Notes under the pieces: model-generated
Database searches by the model: none
What the model saw: only the letters and a program-made list of their open reading frames with translations
Told to the model about the DNA's origin: nothing
Program-made: the position numbers and the translations under genes
Origin: Phanerodontia chrysosporium
Lineage: Eukaryota; Basidiomycota; Agaricomycetes; Polyporales; Phanerochaetaceae
Direction: 5' to 3'
Assembly (NCBI GenBank): GCA_001910725.1
Contig: MJGA01000005.1
Coordinates: 744,001 to 808,000 of the forward strand
Length of the DNA: 64,000 nt
Shown: positions 33,442-43,738 of the stretch, piece by piece
Numbering within the stretch: position 1 is the first letter of the stretch
Layout of the letters: each line of letters starts with the position of its first letter

Positions 33442-36091
33442 GTCTATGACTCTCACGGCCCCAAAACGACCCTCTTGCTGCGCAAGAGGACCCTCAAAAT
33501 GCTTCTTCCTCATTTCTTCTCCATTTATCTCTGCCTAACATAATACCAAGATAATCATGTTTGTATGCAGCAATAACGATAATCCCACTATGCTTCTGTT
33601 TCACCCCGAGTACTGCTGCCGACAAGGCCGCGACGGAACGGCCTACTGATCGCCGCAGCGCGTCGCGGCGAGGCTCGGTGAGTCCATCGTGTTCTCATGG
33701 TGTTCTGACATTGGCAATAGCATTGAAGGAATCGACCGATAATGCCAGAATCGCTCTGGAGGACATTCACAAGCCAAGCAGCTGACCACAGCCACGGCCC
33801 GAAGAAGACATTGGCGATGAAAACAGACAGCGTGTCTGACAGATCGCGGTGAAAGGACGTGTTCTTGTTGCACCCGCAGGCGGAGTAGCTTAGCAGGCCC
33901 TGAGATGGCCCTGCGTAGGAGCAGCGCTGCCATTCTTGACGAACGGTGAGCAGAACATTGGTGGCAGCCAGGAAAGGGTCGCTGCCGTCAACCTGAGTGC
34001 TTGCGCGGCACTTGTGCGGCAGAACGCACAGGGCCAACAACTTCGCAGACCGCCGCCGTCCCGCGGGAGCGTCATGGACACATACATTCCGTGCGTGGTT
34101 CTTTCCTTAAATCCGTAGGGTCATCGGTGAGATCTGATCACAGCGATCATGCGACACTGTACGACGAGCGATGAGCAAACACGTCAACCCTGGCTGCAAG
34201 AAAGTCGTGGAGCAATGGATATGTGAAAGAGCCCAAGGATGGATGGCGTGAGCCTGAGAGCACGACGCTAAACTCCACGCAGACGTTGCGCGAGTACACA
34301 GCAGAAGGCTAGGGTCGCTGATATTTATCAGAAAACATATACGACACAGCAATAGCACCCAGATATGTGGCATGGCTACCAGAATGCCAGAATGGCCTGC
34401 ATATAGTTGACACCGATATCCGAGGACCGGTGGATCAAGATGAGAATACAGCAGAACCTTCGCCAACAACAGTGTCGAAGCTGTGAATGCAGGCATAGCG
34501 GACGAGGCCTAGTAGAGCTGCTGAGCAAATGTCTACCAGGTGTCTGATATAGGGGAAGCACGCGGTGAGGCGACATCAACGTAGGTGAAGGGCACAGGTA
34601 CTGGAGCCCAACACTCTGGTGAGTCACTTGTACCGCTCCGATGTAGAGCGTAAGGCGTTGCCTACGATGCTTAATAGTGAGACAATAGGACACGAGCATC
34701 ACAGCAGACCGGCATACTAACAATCAGGACTGCTTATCCATAGATGCGCTCGCTCATGTGCGCTTTGGTGCAGAGCCCTCTACGAGTCAGCGGGTCCGCG
34801 TTTGACGCGTACATGCTCCGGCCCCTCATGCTGACGAGGGACTTGAATAAGGCGCGTTTCGGCAGGTACTGTCATGTTGACGCAGTGCGAACAGTCATCA
34901 TTGCTGCACCCGTGCCACGCATAGGGCACGACTAAGGTGACTACAATGACGGCGGGGTGCAGCACAATGCCAGAGCTGGATGCGAGTTGCCAATACATCA
35001 CCATGGTGCTATGAAGATTCCCGCGCATTGGCCCAGGACCGTGCCCGATGGACAAGGTTGTCGACGTCGACGGGCAGGAGGATCCAAACGCCGTACAATT
35101 CGGGGCACACGATAGGTTATCAATGTACCGCTCCATTTCCTAGGAGCGTAGCCAAGGCAGGCTATAACAGTCTGGGAGCTGTGCGCAGCTAGGGAGACTA
35201 AGTATGGCGTGCTGGCCAATGGTACGACTTGGGTAATGATACTCACGGTATATGCACTACTGCTCTGCCACACGGTAGGTGCGATACGGGCAGACGGAAC
35301 TATCCGAGAGGCACAGGGAACGTTCGTTGCCACCCCCCAACTTGAAGAAGCCTGCTACGGACTATACGATTACTCCACAGCTTATGGTTGGTCTCGCAAC
35401 GCCAGAAGCACGGGGGCGATGAACTCTGGTGTTCCTACATGACTGCGGAACTACCTATGTGGATCTCCGGATGGCCTGTGGGTACGCAGGGGCGGGTCAA
35501 GAAGGCGAGCATTGTTGCGCATGGATAGACAAAGCAATAGCATGCTGTAGATTGGTTGAATAATGTAAGGTCGCCAAGGAGGTCAAGCTTTGTTCAGGTT
35601 TCGCGGAGCGCGCGGCTGGGCGGACCCGTGTGAAGAAAACACGCAAGAGAAGGACGTGGGATAAGAGTCAAGACACATCTTTCTTGGAGACGAGTCACCT
35701 TGCCCAGAGGAGACGATGAGCGGGGGGAGATCACGACGCATGAGGGCAGCATGAGCATATCGATAGGCAGCGGGCAGGCGGCGAAAGACGCGATAATTGG
35801 GTGAGAGCTGTGGACGATCGCTGCGAATGCATGAGTCTGGCGAGGAGAGGGGCTTGGGCGACGGGCATGGACGGAAGCTACACTGCCTGAAGGATGAACA
35901 GCCCGCAGGCGAGAAGAAAAAGGAGCGGGCAGGCGGCGGACTCGAGGACGGGCTGGCGGTGAGAGGACGTGACTCGACACCGCCCCGAGGGCCAACCATC
36001 GGCCGTGACCGTCACAGGGGTGACGGACAAACGCCCGGGTGTGGTGATTTGAGTCTGACTCCCGCTCGCCGTGCGGTGACTCCCTCCGTCG

Positions 36092-36098
36092 TATATAA
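36092..36098 (+). promoter_or_regulatory. TATA box of cyclin gene
   Basis: TATATAA, 412 bp upstream of the cyclin ATG at 36511 and followed by a pyrimidine-rich leader. A start site about 30 bp downstream would give a leader of nearly 400 nt holding the upstream ORF. Confidence 0.55.
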
Positions 36099-36240
36099 CC
36101 CCTCTGTCGGCTTTCCCGCCCCTCGAAGCCAGCTCCGCGCCGTTTTGCACAGCGAACTCGCATCCGACTGCTCAGCCCCCACTCAGCTCTCGCCAGTTCT
36201 TCCTGCCTTTGGCGAAGAACGGTAAACGCCCGGATCGTCT

Positions 36241-36260
36241 CTAAGTCGCAAGAGACTTAG
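36241..36260 (+). repeat. Leader hairpin
   Basis: CTAAGTC (36241-36247) and GACTTAG (36254-36260) form a perfect 7-bp stem with a 6-nt loop in the predicted cyclin leader, 30 nt before the upstream ORF. Confidence 0.55.
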
Positions 36261-36289
36261 GACAGTCCGACCTCCTCTCACCTATCGAA

Positions 36290-36433
36290 ATGTATTCGCC
36301 GCGCCTCAACATAGCAAGATACCCACACCCGTCGTTCCCCGTCTTCGCCTCCACGTCTCTCGTCTCTGTCTCAATTTCCAGTCCCATTGAAACCGTTTTT
36401 ACCACCACCACCGCCAATGCTAAGTTGATTTGA
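36290..36433 (+). promoter_or_regulatory. Upstream ORF (47 codons) in cyclin leader
   Basis: ATG 36290 in context CGAAATG runs to TGA 36431-36433, ending 77 nt before the cyclin ATG at 36511. Translation would tend to lower cyclin synthesis, as described for the CLN3 leader in budding yeast. The peptide is hydrophobic and Ser/Thr-rich and need not be functional itself. Confidence 0.4.
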
Positions 36434-36510
36434 AGTTCTCTCTTGCCGTAGTCTTGTCTCTCCAAATCCCAACTCAAGTTCTTTGCTATCCGATCCAACA
36501 TCGACCAGAA

Positions 36511-38593
36511 ATGCATGCAATCTCCCATTCGCTCGCCCATCGGGGCCCTGGCGCCTCGCGCGCCAGGTCCCGCTGGCAACCTTATACTGCTCTTAATCCC
36601 AGCTGCTCGACTCAACACCGCTCCCCTCAGTCTTACTTACACACCCCCGCTTCGTCTGTCTTATCCGCATCCCCCGCATCCCACATCAGTCCTGTGTGGC
36701 ACATCGACCAAACTCGCAAGCAAGCGCCTCTCCCCATTGCCGCCCAACCCGTACAGGCGCAGGCCAATCCCGTTCGAGATGCACAGAAGAACAAACATGT
36801 CACTCGACTCGTCGGTGAGTCCGCGGCGCTGATATTTATGCCCAGCCGCATATCGTCGGGATTTTTGAGCAGCGCTCATGTCGATTGTGGCGTACAATAG
36901 ATCAGGCTGTGAAGTCCCTGTGCGAGATCTGGCACCCCGAGGACATCCCCCAGGCGTTCCAGGTCTGTCCTCAAGACAATGGTACTACCGCGTTTGCGTG
37001 CGAGAAGACCTCCAGCCCCAGTGAGATCCCCCTCATGCATCTCCCCTGCGAAACTCCCAGCTTCCATCGCCCATATCGCCGTCGTCTCAAGCGTCACCCT
37101 TTTGCTCGCCTTCGATCCCCCACCAGACTTCCTCTCCAAGTGGCTGCGTCCGGACTGACCACCTCATGCCTATCCGAGGATTCGTGCATGAGGTGCTCCG
37201 CCGGTCGCGCACATCGACGGGTGTCCTGCAGACGGCTTTATGCTACCTGGAGGCCATTCGTTCGAAAGTTCCGGGACTCCTTCAACAGGAACGGCTCAAG
37301 CAGACTCATCCCGAAGCCTTCGCGGAGGAAGACATGTCTGAGCGGATCATTCTCGCATCTGCCTTGGATCAGGGCGATGCAGGTTCGGAAGCGTCTCGCG
37401 CTTGCGAGACCGACACGGACGTCACGACGATGTCCGGTACGTCGACGACGACGCTTGTGGACATCTGCCAGCAGGAGCCTCTTACCGCGCCGCCCACCGA
37501 GCTTATCGGTGCCAAGGACGACCTTGCCGTTCCGCCTCCTGTGCACCACGCCTCGTCGAAAACGCCGTCGGTCCTCTTCCTCCTCTTCCGCCGCTGCCCT
37601 CTCCGCTTCTCTGCCCGCGTCGGGCCTTCCTCGCCTGCCTGATCCTTGCGTCAAAATTCATGCAAGACCGCTCATACTCAAACAAAGCCTGGGCGAAGCT
37701 AGCTGGGTTACCGCCGCGGGAAATCGGACGCTGTGAACGCGCGCTCGGCGAGGCTCTCGAGTGGCGGCTGTGGGTCGGCAAGGGACCGTCTACGTCTAGC
37801 AACACCTCTGGCACTGTCCACCGCGCGGTCGCACGCTGCCGCAGTGAGGTCGCGATCCGGAACCCGACGTGCAACTGGCCGACTCCCACGACGCCTGCCC
37901 CGCTGTATGCGGCTCGCCCTACTGCCGCGCGGGCCTGTCCTCGGAGTTTGTCCAGCCTCCGGCGCGCCGCGACCATGCCGAACCTGGAGCCCGGTATGGG
38001 CGAAACTTTCGCATGCGCCAGTGCGGGTTCTTCCTACGACCACACCATGGGTCCCGAGATGGAGGCGACGCTAGTCGCCGAGCCCGATATGGACGACTTC
38101 CCAGGAGCGACTGCTCCTGCTCCATCTGCACTCGCGCGCCTGCGTTGCAGGCGTCGCTCTTCGCAGGGGATGCGTTGTCACCATCGCTCTCGACGCCCGG
38201 CCTCGCGTACTCGCCCATGTCCACCTCTTCCACGACGTCGTCGGACGACGGCGATCGCGCGGTGCATCTCAACTTCCGCCACGTCCCTCCAGCCTCGGGT
38301 ACCGCGAAGTCTCTGCCGACACACCCGGTGGCAATCCCTACGCCATGGACTGTCTTCCGTGGGCGGCAGGCGATGCCGCGTATGCGAACAAGCTCCCGAC
38401 GCTCGAGCCGTACATCGTCAACCCGCCTGCGCGGCTCCCGCCGCTGTCCGAGGCCGTGTCGAACCCCGTGCTCCTCGAACGATCTGTCGGACATCTTCCC
38501 GAGTTCCTCGGCGCGTTTGGACTCGGCCAGGGCGTCGGCGCCGCGCACATATATCATACCTCTGCTAATTGGTCGGTGTCTTCGCAGCATTGA
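36511..38593 (+). CDS. PCL/PHO80-type cyclin, with apparent frame breaks
   Basis: ATG 36511 opens a Ser/His/Pro-rich N-terminus ending KHVTRLV, spliced (GTGAGT near 36822 to TAG 36900) to DQAVKSLCEIWHPEDIPQAF. A second intron (about 36963-37060) leads to LPSPISPSSQ and then MPIRGFVHEVLRRSRTS, TALCYLEAIRSKVP, the start of the cyclin fold, a 100-residue acidic insert, and SPLLCPRRAFLACLILASKF with WAKLAGLPPREIGRCERAL and LEWRLWVGK. These are hallmarks of Pho85-class cyclins, which direct a CDK to nutrient or cell-cycle substrates. The frame changes near 37570, 37850 and 38320 without usable splice sites, each time as if one base were missing; the C-terminal frame ends at 38591-38593. Either sequence errors or a decaying copy. 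Confidence 0.72.
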
Positions 38594-39145
38594 ACACGAA
38601 TTGTGATTCGGATCCACGGACTGACTGCAACATTGGTGGTGGTGGTGGTTTCTCTCCCTTTTCTTCCTCTCTATCCTCTCGTGTCGGCCTGCCTTACTTA
38701 TTCCCGAGCTTCAATTGTGTACATACTCATACTCTTGTGCCCATTCATCTTCCACGTCCTACTCGCTTTCCTGTCTCATGTTGTGTTGCCTCTTTGGAAG
38801 GCAAGTGTACTTGTGCCGTGTACAACAGTAGATGTCCGTCTCTATGTCATCTATGGTCTCTATGCCCACACCATATATGCCACTTTGAGCGGATGTGACC
38901 GTGAGTCATTTACGTGCCATCTTTCTTGCGCTGTCGTGAGACATGTGCTGGCGTGCAATGTCTGGGCGTCGTCAAGCACAAGCCGTCGCGGTGTCATCTG
39001 ATACAATTGAGACCATCACGAAGCCATAGTTATTGCACTGAGAAGCCGTCAACCAATGTCCCAGAGTAGATCCTTCCGACATGATACGTTTGCTTGTAGT
39101 CCGTACGAGACCGAGATGTGCATCACAAAACACGGTCGCTGGCGT
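38594..39145. other. Convergent 3' spacer
   Basis: Between the cyclin stop and the stop of the minus-strand unknown gene. T-rich in 38640-38900, consistent with 3' untranslated sequence. No gene seen. Confidence 0.45.
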
Positions 39146-39781
39146 TTACTCGTTGAAGAACTCGAGTGGGGTGTTCTCTGTCTGGATCGCGCGCCAAGTC
39201 GTCGGATGGCCGTCGGCGTTGCGGTTGCCCTCGTCGGTCCAGATCGAATGGAATCGCACGTCTTCGGTGCCCTAACCACACAGCAAGGTGTCAGCCAGCA
39301 CATCCAGTGCCTAGACAAAGCGGGTGCACGTACGCGGTTCGGGGGATCGTGGATCCTGCAGGGGTGCCGCCAGCCAGTGAGCGCGCAGACTCCTATATGC
39401 AGCAGGACAGCGGACGAACGCACCTGACGTGGACAAAGCCTGCGCCCTCCTCGTCCTGCACGGCGGGAAGCCTGATCTTGCCGAGGATGATGGTGCCGTA
39501 GGACGTCGGCGCGCTGCGGACCTCGACGAGGTCGCGCTCGACGGTAAAGTCGACGAGCTGCGCGTCGGGGATGCCGCGGCGCGCGCCCACATCTTGGGCT
39601 CGTGCTTGTCCCAGTGGTGCCGCGACTTGAGGATCTCGGCCTTGATGTCGTGCAAGACGACGTTGAAGGCCTCGATGGCGTTCTCGCCGGGGCGGTGCGG
39701 CGCGTTCAGGGTGATCTGTTCGACAGAGGCTGCGACGGCGCGTGTGAGCGGCGCGACGTCGACGGCGGAGACGCGGGACAC
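39146..39781 (-). CDS. Conserved-looking unknown protein, 5' end unresolved
   Basis: The reading begins near 39781 with VSRVSAVDVAPLTRAVAAS and continues ENAIEAFNVVLHDIKAEIL, KSRHHWDKHEPK. The next block, VGARRGIPDAQLVDFTVERD, SAPTSYGTIILGKIRLP, GAGFVHV, is in another frame; one extra base near 39590 would restore DVGARRGIPDAQ. Two good introns follow (GTGCGT...CAG to IHDPPNR, GTACGT...TAG to GTEDVRFHSIWTDEGNRN), ending TPLEFFNE with TAA at 39146-39148. The spliced C-terminus reads smoothly and has the look of a real small basic-acidic cytosolic protein. No family recognised. A start codon was not found; a further 5' exon is likely. Confidence 0.6.
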
Positions 39782-40058
39782 TGACCCATGTGTGCGTGCG
39801 TGTGCTTACGGTCGCGCGATGTTCGGGGGATGTGCGGATGGCGGAGGTACGTGTCAAAAGGAGAAGGGCTTCGCTGGACGCGTCGGCCCGGAGGGCGCGG
39901 ACGCCACAAAGCTGATGGCTCCCAGTTTGGCAGGCAATGGTTACCAGCTGGACAACCACACAAAGCACCTGCGCTTCCTTTGTCGCGCACAAAGCATGAT
40001 GTTTATTGAGCTGCGTGGTCTACACGAGGCAAAGGGCTGTCGATGCCCAAAGGTGAGC

Positions 40059-40065
40059 TATATAA
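40059..40065 (+). promoter_or_regulatory. TATA box
   Basis: TATATAA 47 bp upstream of the ATG at 40112, implying a very short leader for that gene. Confidence 0.45.
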
Positions 40066-40111
40066 CTCAACGGAGGCACAGGCACACACACTACCACAAC
40101 ACCAACCGACC

Positions 40112-40775
40112 ATGTCTCTCCCGAAGCCACGCGGGCGGGCCCGCCCAAGCTTGAAGGCTCCTCATTGGCCCAAAAACACGAACATTAGCCGTCAGGACGG
40201 GACGCCGGGCGTTGATCCGTCCGAGATAGTCGGCAAGGTCTTGAAGAGCATCCGCCGCTCGCCTTCGCACCCTGCCATGACACTGCATTTCGCGGACAAG
40301 ACGACGTACCAGATCCGCATCGAGGGCTACGACCCAGCACATCCAGGGGTACCCAAGCAACTCGAGATGGACATGGATCTCTCGGCGCTGCTGGCCAGCG
40401 AGAAGGCAGAGGACCTGAACTGGACCGTCACAAAGGCAAGGATGTTCAAGATGCTCGACAAGGGGTTCTCTGAGCTAGGGAAGGAGAGAACCTCCTGGCA
40501 CCTTGATCATACGGCTCTTGCCTTCCAATGTGAAGAGTGAGTACTCCAGAATGTTCCGAATCTGACCCTTACTCACCGTGAGGCCCGGGCCTAGAACGAA
40601 GACGTGGTACTGCGTGTGGGTGTGCCTGGAGGAGCGTAACGAATGGGGAGCGTGCGTCTTTAGAAACTACCACGATATCTACCTCGAGCGACTGGACAGG
40701 TCTGCGTCGCCTCGTCGCAAGCCTCGCTCTAAAAGCACCAGTCGCAGGCAGACACAGCGCTCCGCGCTGCAGTAA
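40112..40775 (+). CDS. Unknown protein of about 200 residues
   Basis: Exon 1 (40112-40536) encodes MSLPKPRGRARPSLKAPHWP, then DPSEIVGKVLKSIRRSPS, MTLHFADKTTYQIRIEGYDP and KARMFKMLDKGFSELGKE. A GTGAGT...TAG intron (40537-40594) joins in phase to TKTWYCVWVCLEERNEWGAC and FRNYHDIYLERLDR, followed by a basic Ser/Arg tail and TAA at 40773-40775. The beta-rich middle (LHFADKTTYQIRIEGY ... WYCVWVCLEE) suggests a small folded domain. No family recognised. A TATA box sits just upstream, and the coding pattern is good, so this is probably expressed. Confidence 0.65.
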
Positions 40776-41743
40776 TGCCTCCACGGTAGAGATAGAGACG
40801 CCAATATATGTATGTTGCCCCTGAATGAGAAGTTGGCAGATCGGTTCTGATAGAACGGCTGTTGACCTGCGAAGTAAATACTGTCAATGGCGATATCTAC
40901 ACGGGCGATCCCTAGGCGTTCTAGAGATGCAGATCTGCGTGAGTAGCGAGATAGCCAGTAGACCTGTGAAAAGTATGTGAGCCAATATAAATGAATGGCG
41001 AGAGCGGTCTGAACTCCAAGTTCACTAGGAAGGGTTAAGCTCGTGTCAGAGTGAAACAGGGGAACGGACCTTCTATCACACCTCGCCGTCTGTACGAGAA
41101 GCATTGAAGGGTGGTACCCCGCCTTCCCATGCGAGGGCCCTCTCCGTAAGGCCTTTACGTACCACCGTGGTCAGCTCTGCTGAGCAAGACGGGCACAGAG
41201 CGATAGGCCAGACGTCCGTGCGAAGGCACAGCGCCCTGCAATGGCAGCCGATGCAGACTGAAGATCCCGGAGAGCCATGCTGGGCCAGGCGCACACATGA
41301 TCGTAGCGGCGCGCTGCATGGGACACATAATGAATGTCGTCAGCAAGCGTGCCTGACAATGGAATTGGGACGCCTGCACCCACAGCATTATCGGCCGCGG
41401 GGATCGAGCCCTCGGCTCGTCCACCCAGGAACCGGGATAGATTCCCCTTGTCCCAGGCGCAGCCCTGGCGCACCAGGGCGCGTCCAGGCTGCAAAGGCAG
41501 AACGTAGTGCGTGTCGGCGGGCCCGTGCCTGGCGTGCGCAGGGGGCTGTCGGCGAGTCCGGTTGATTATCGCGCGAGGGGGCAAGGCCGGAAGGGCTCAG
41601 CGGGCCAGGCAGCCGTAAGGAGCTAGCGTCTGGCCTCCAACAGGCTGCAGACCGCAATCGTGACCCGCGCTGGAGACAGCCCTGTATCGTGCGTGCCTGT
41701 ATCTACCGTGCACTTGATGCTGATGCCGGACAGGCCTCCTGCA

Positions 41744-41776
41744 GGACCCCGGAAGCTCCCGCCAGTGCATGTCCGC
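41744..41776 (+). repeat. 33-bp inverted repeat, left copy
   Basis: GGACCCCGGAAGCTCC...AGTGCATGTCCGC; matches the reverse complement of 43706-43738 with a few differences in the middle. The two copies enclose the TIR element and the orphan frame. Confidence 0.7.
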
Positions 41777-41850
41777 GGATAGCGCGTCTGAGGGGCCGAA
41801 ATTTCGGTCGACCATGCCCGGAATATAGCGCGGCGAAGGCCTCTGGCTTA

Positions 41851-42417
41851 TGGCGGTACATCTGTTCAAATATTATAACCGCCGTAAACTGGGTCGTGAT
41901 GTGCGTAAACTCAGGCTAGGCGCCCAAGCGCGACTCGGAGTGCCGTTGACATGCTGAGCACAAATTATGTGTACGTAGATCTACGTACTTACGCCGAGTG
42001 TGGTCTCTCTGGCTCTGTGTGCCCTATGGTGTCCGTAAATTCGGTTACCGTGATAGCAAGCCATCTCTAAGTGGCATCTTCAATAGCTCTTTACAAGAGA
42101 AATAGCTGGATTCAAGTCTTGTTAACCCATGGTAACAAAGCTAAGTAAGAACTATATACTTCGAGTTGAATACATCATTAGCGATTACTATACCGCAGTG
42201 AGGTGCTGCAATGTACCACTAATCCGACGGTGCCTGTTATACGAGGTCGCAGCACCTGCAATAGCTGTTGCGACGTGTTTACATACATGTGGACCGTGCA
42301 GTGGCGCGGCGCAGTGCATTGACGGCACTCCGAGTCGCGCTTGGGCGCCTAGCCTGAGTTTACGCACATCACCGCCGAGTTTACGGCGGTTATAATTTTT
42401 GAACAGACGTACCGCCA
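41851..42417. mobile_element. MITE-like element with 96-bp terminal inverted repeats, TA flanks
   Basis: 41851-41946 and the reverse complement of 42322-42417 agree at 91 of 96 positions by eye; both ends read TGGCGGTAC. TA dinucleotides flank the element at 41849-41850 and 42418-42419, the target duplication of the Tc1/mariner superfamily. The 375-bp interior has no transposase frame, so the element is non-autonomous and would need an enzyme encoded elsewhere. Within each arm the hexanucleotide GTAAAC recurs (TTTACG in the other sense), possibly subterminal binding sites. High arm identity suggests fairly recent activity. Confidence 0.88.
41971..41988. repeat. Perfect 18-bp palindrome
   Basis: GTACGTAGATCTACGTAC is its own reverse complement. 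It lies inside the TIR element, 25 bp from the left arm. Confidence 0.9.
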
Positions 42418-42495
42418 TACTGGCTCGAGAGCCATGTCCTGGGATAGCGCGCGATGACCATGGGGACTACTGTCCCAATCAAACTTGTACACTGG

Positions 42496-42568
42496 TGGCC
42501 TAGCGGCCGACGCGATGTGTAGGTTATTTTCGAGCGTGTAGGTTCAAACCTGCGGCGTTGTTTTTTTT
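42496..42568 (+). ncRNA. tRNA-like pol III unit (possible SINE head or tRNA relic)
   Basis: TGGCCTAGCGG (42496-42506) fits the pol III A box and GGTTCAAACC (42541-42550) fits the B box, 45 nt apart start to start; TTTTTTTT (42561-42568) is a strong pol III terminator. A normal cloverleaf cannot be drawn: the D loop is too short and the acceptor halves do not pair. So a tRNA-derived retroposon head or decayed tRNA is more likely than a working tRNA. Confidence 0.3.
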
Positions 42569-42846
42569 AGCATTCTTCTTTCACTCGGACTTCTTGTTGT
42601 CTTTCAGCTGTCGGTATCATTGGAGAGTGAAAATATAGAGTTTACAAGCAAGAAAACTCGCAGTTCCGTCAGAATCTTGACAGACTGACATATGTGGGGC
42701 CATATATTGATGCGATTTCCCTTTTCGGAGTTCCCCATACCTCTTGCGGTATGTTTCGTTATTCAATGTGTCACTTCGCACAGAAAATTTTCGTCTCTGT
42801 CTCGATTCACTCGTTCTACACTCTTGCTGCAAGTCGAGTCTCTGAG

Positions 42847-43279
42847 ATGGAAGGCTCAAGCAGCTGGAGGCAGATATTTCGGAGCATAAAAGAATTAATT
42901 CCAAAAATCCACGATAATGCGCCCGGACATGAAGACATTATGTCCCTCAAGTACTTAAATCTGCAACATACTGATGAACACATGGAGGAACTGCACAGTC
43001 CTATTCACGCCATTTTCAGCTGGGGAGACAACCGTGGCTTTCTCACCAAGGATGGATCTCAAGCAGACTTCCAAGCGGTCTATGCACTTCCTTCTCGAAT
43101 TGGCAAGCCGTGAAGAACATATTGGCGTGGGTTCCTGCCTGCCGGTAATGATTCACAAATTCATACGGTACCGAGAACTTGGTGCACACCTTTATTGGAT
43201 GTTGATATCGTTAGCTAACATGCTCTGGCCTGAAGCCAAGCTGCCTGTCGAGTTTCTGGCATGTCACCGGCTACTATAA
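42847..43279 (+). pseudogene. Orphan reading frames in AT-richer tract
   Basis: ATG 42847 opens MEGSSSWRQIFRSIKELIPK and runs to 43113 (LKYLNLQHTDEHMEELHSP, SWGDNRGFLTKDGSQADF). A second frame overlaps and continues to 43279 with EEHIGVGSCLPVMIHKFI and HLYWMLISLANMLWPEAK. Amino-acid use is ordinary for protein, unlike the Arg-rich noise elsewhere. A frame change near 43100 would join them. No family recognised; may be a broken element-borne or host gene. Confidence 0.3.
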
Positions 43280-43705
43280 GCATGTCAGACTGCCAGCCTG
43301 TTCCCAGCACTGGTCAGAACGTTTGCGAGAGGGTCTCTGCAAAGATCGAGGCAACGCACCAAAGGGGGCGGCCCGTGACCGTGAGCGCAAGCGCAAGAGT
43401 GGCACGCTTGATGATAGCCTGTCATATGATATAGATGAGGAGCGGTGGGTTACTGCGCACATCTGCACTGCGTACCCGCTCACTAGAGATTAGTAAATCG
43501 AGCAGACAGTTGGAAGCTGTGTCGTGTAAACGCACAAAGAAGCTAGCATAGATACCTGACAGAGTGCTCTACAGCCATAGATTTCTCTACAAAAAATGTT
43601 GGAAAATTTCAGAGGAAAATCGAATTTTTATTCCATGGCATGTCCGGATAGCGCGGCGAAGGGGTCAAAATCCTAGCGCGCCGGAGCCCGAAATCTGAGG
43701 TCCTG

Positions 43706-43738
43706 GCGGACATGCACTATGCGGAGCTTCCGGGGTCC
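43706..43738 (-). repeat. 33-bp inverted repeat, right copy
   Basis: Partner of 41744-41776 in opposite orientation, about 1.9 kb away. Confidence 0.7.

Larger units (their letters stand above)
33442..36510. other. Gene-poor region and cyclin promoter/leader
   Basis: About 3 kb with only short frames of no recognisable type from 33442 to about 36000. The right end carries a TATA box, a 5' leader with an inverted repeat and an upstream ORF (listed separately) belonging to the cyclin gene. Confidence 0.5.

Noticed and set aside
37437..37474. GTACGT...CAG intron that would explain the first cyclin frame change
   Set aside because: Only 35-38 bp, and it replaces a natural Ser/Thr-rich insert with an Arg/Cys-rich out-of-frame stretch before the conserved cyclin block.
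42489..42560. Functional tRNA gene
   Set aside because: A and B boxes fit but acceptor halves do not pair and the D loop is too short; recorded instead as a tRNA-like pol III unit.
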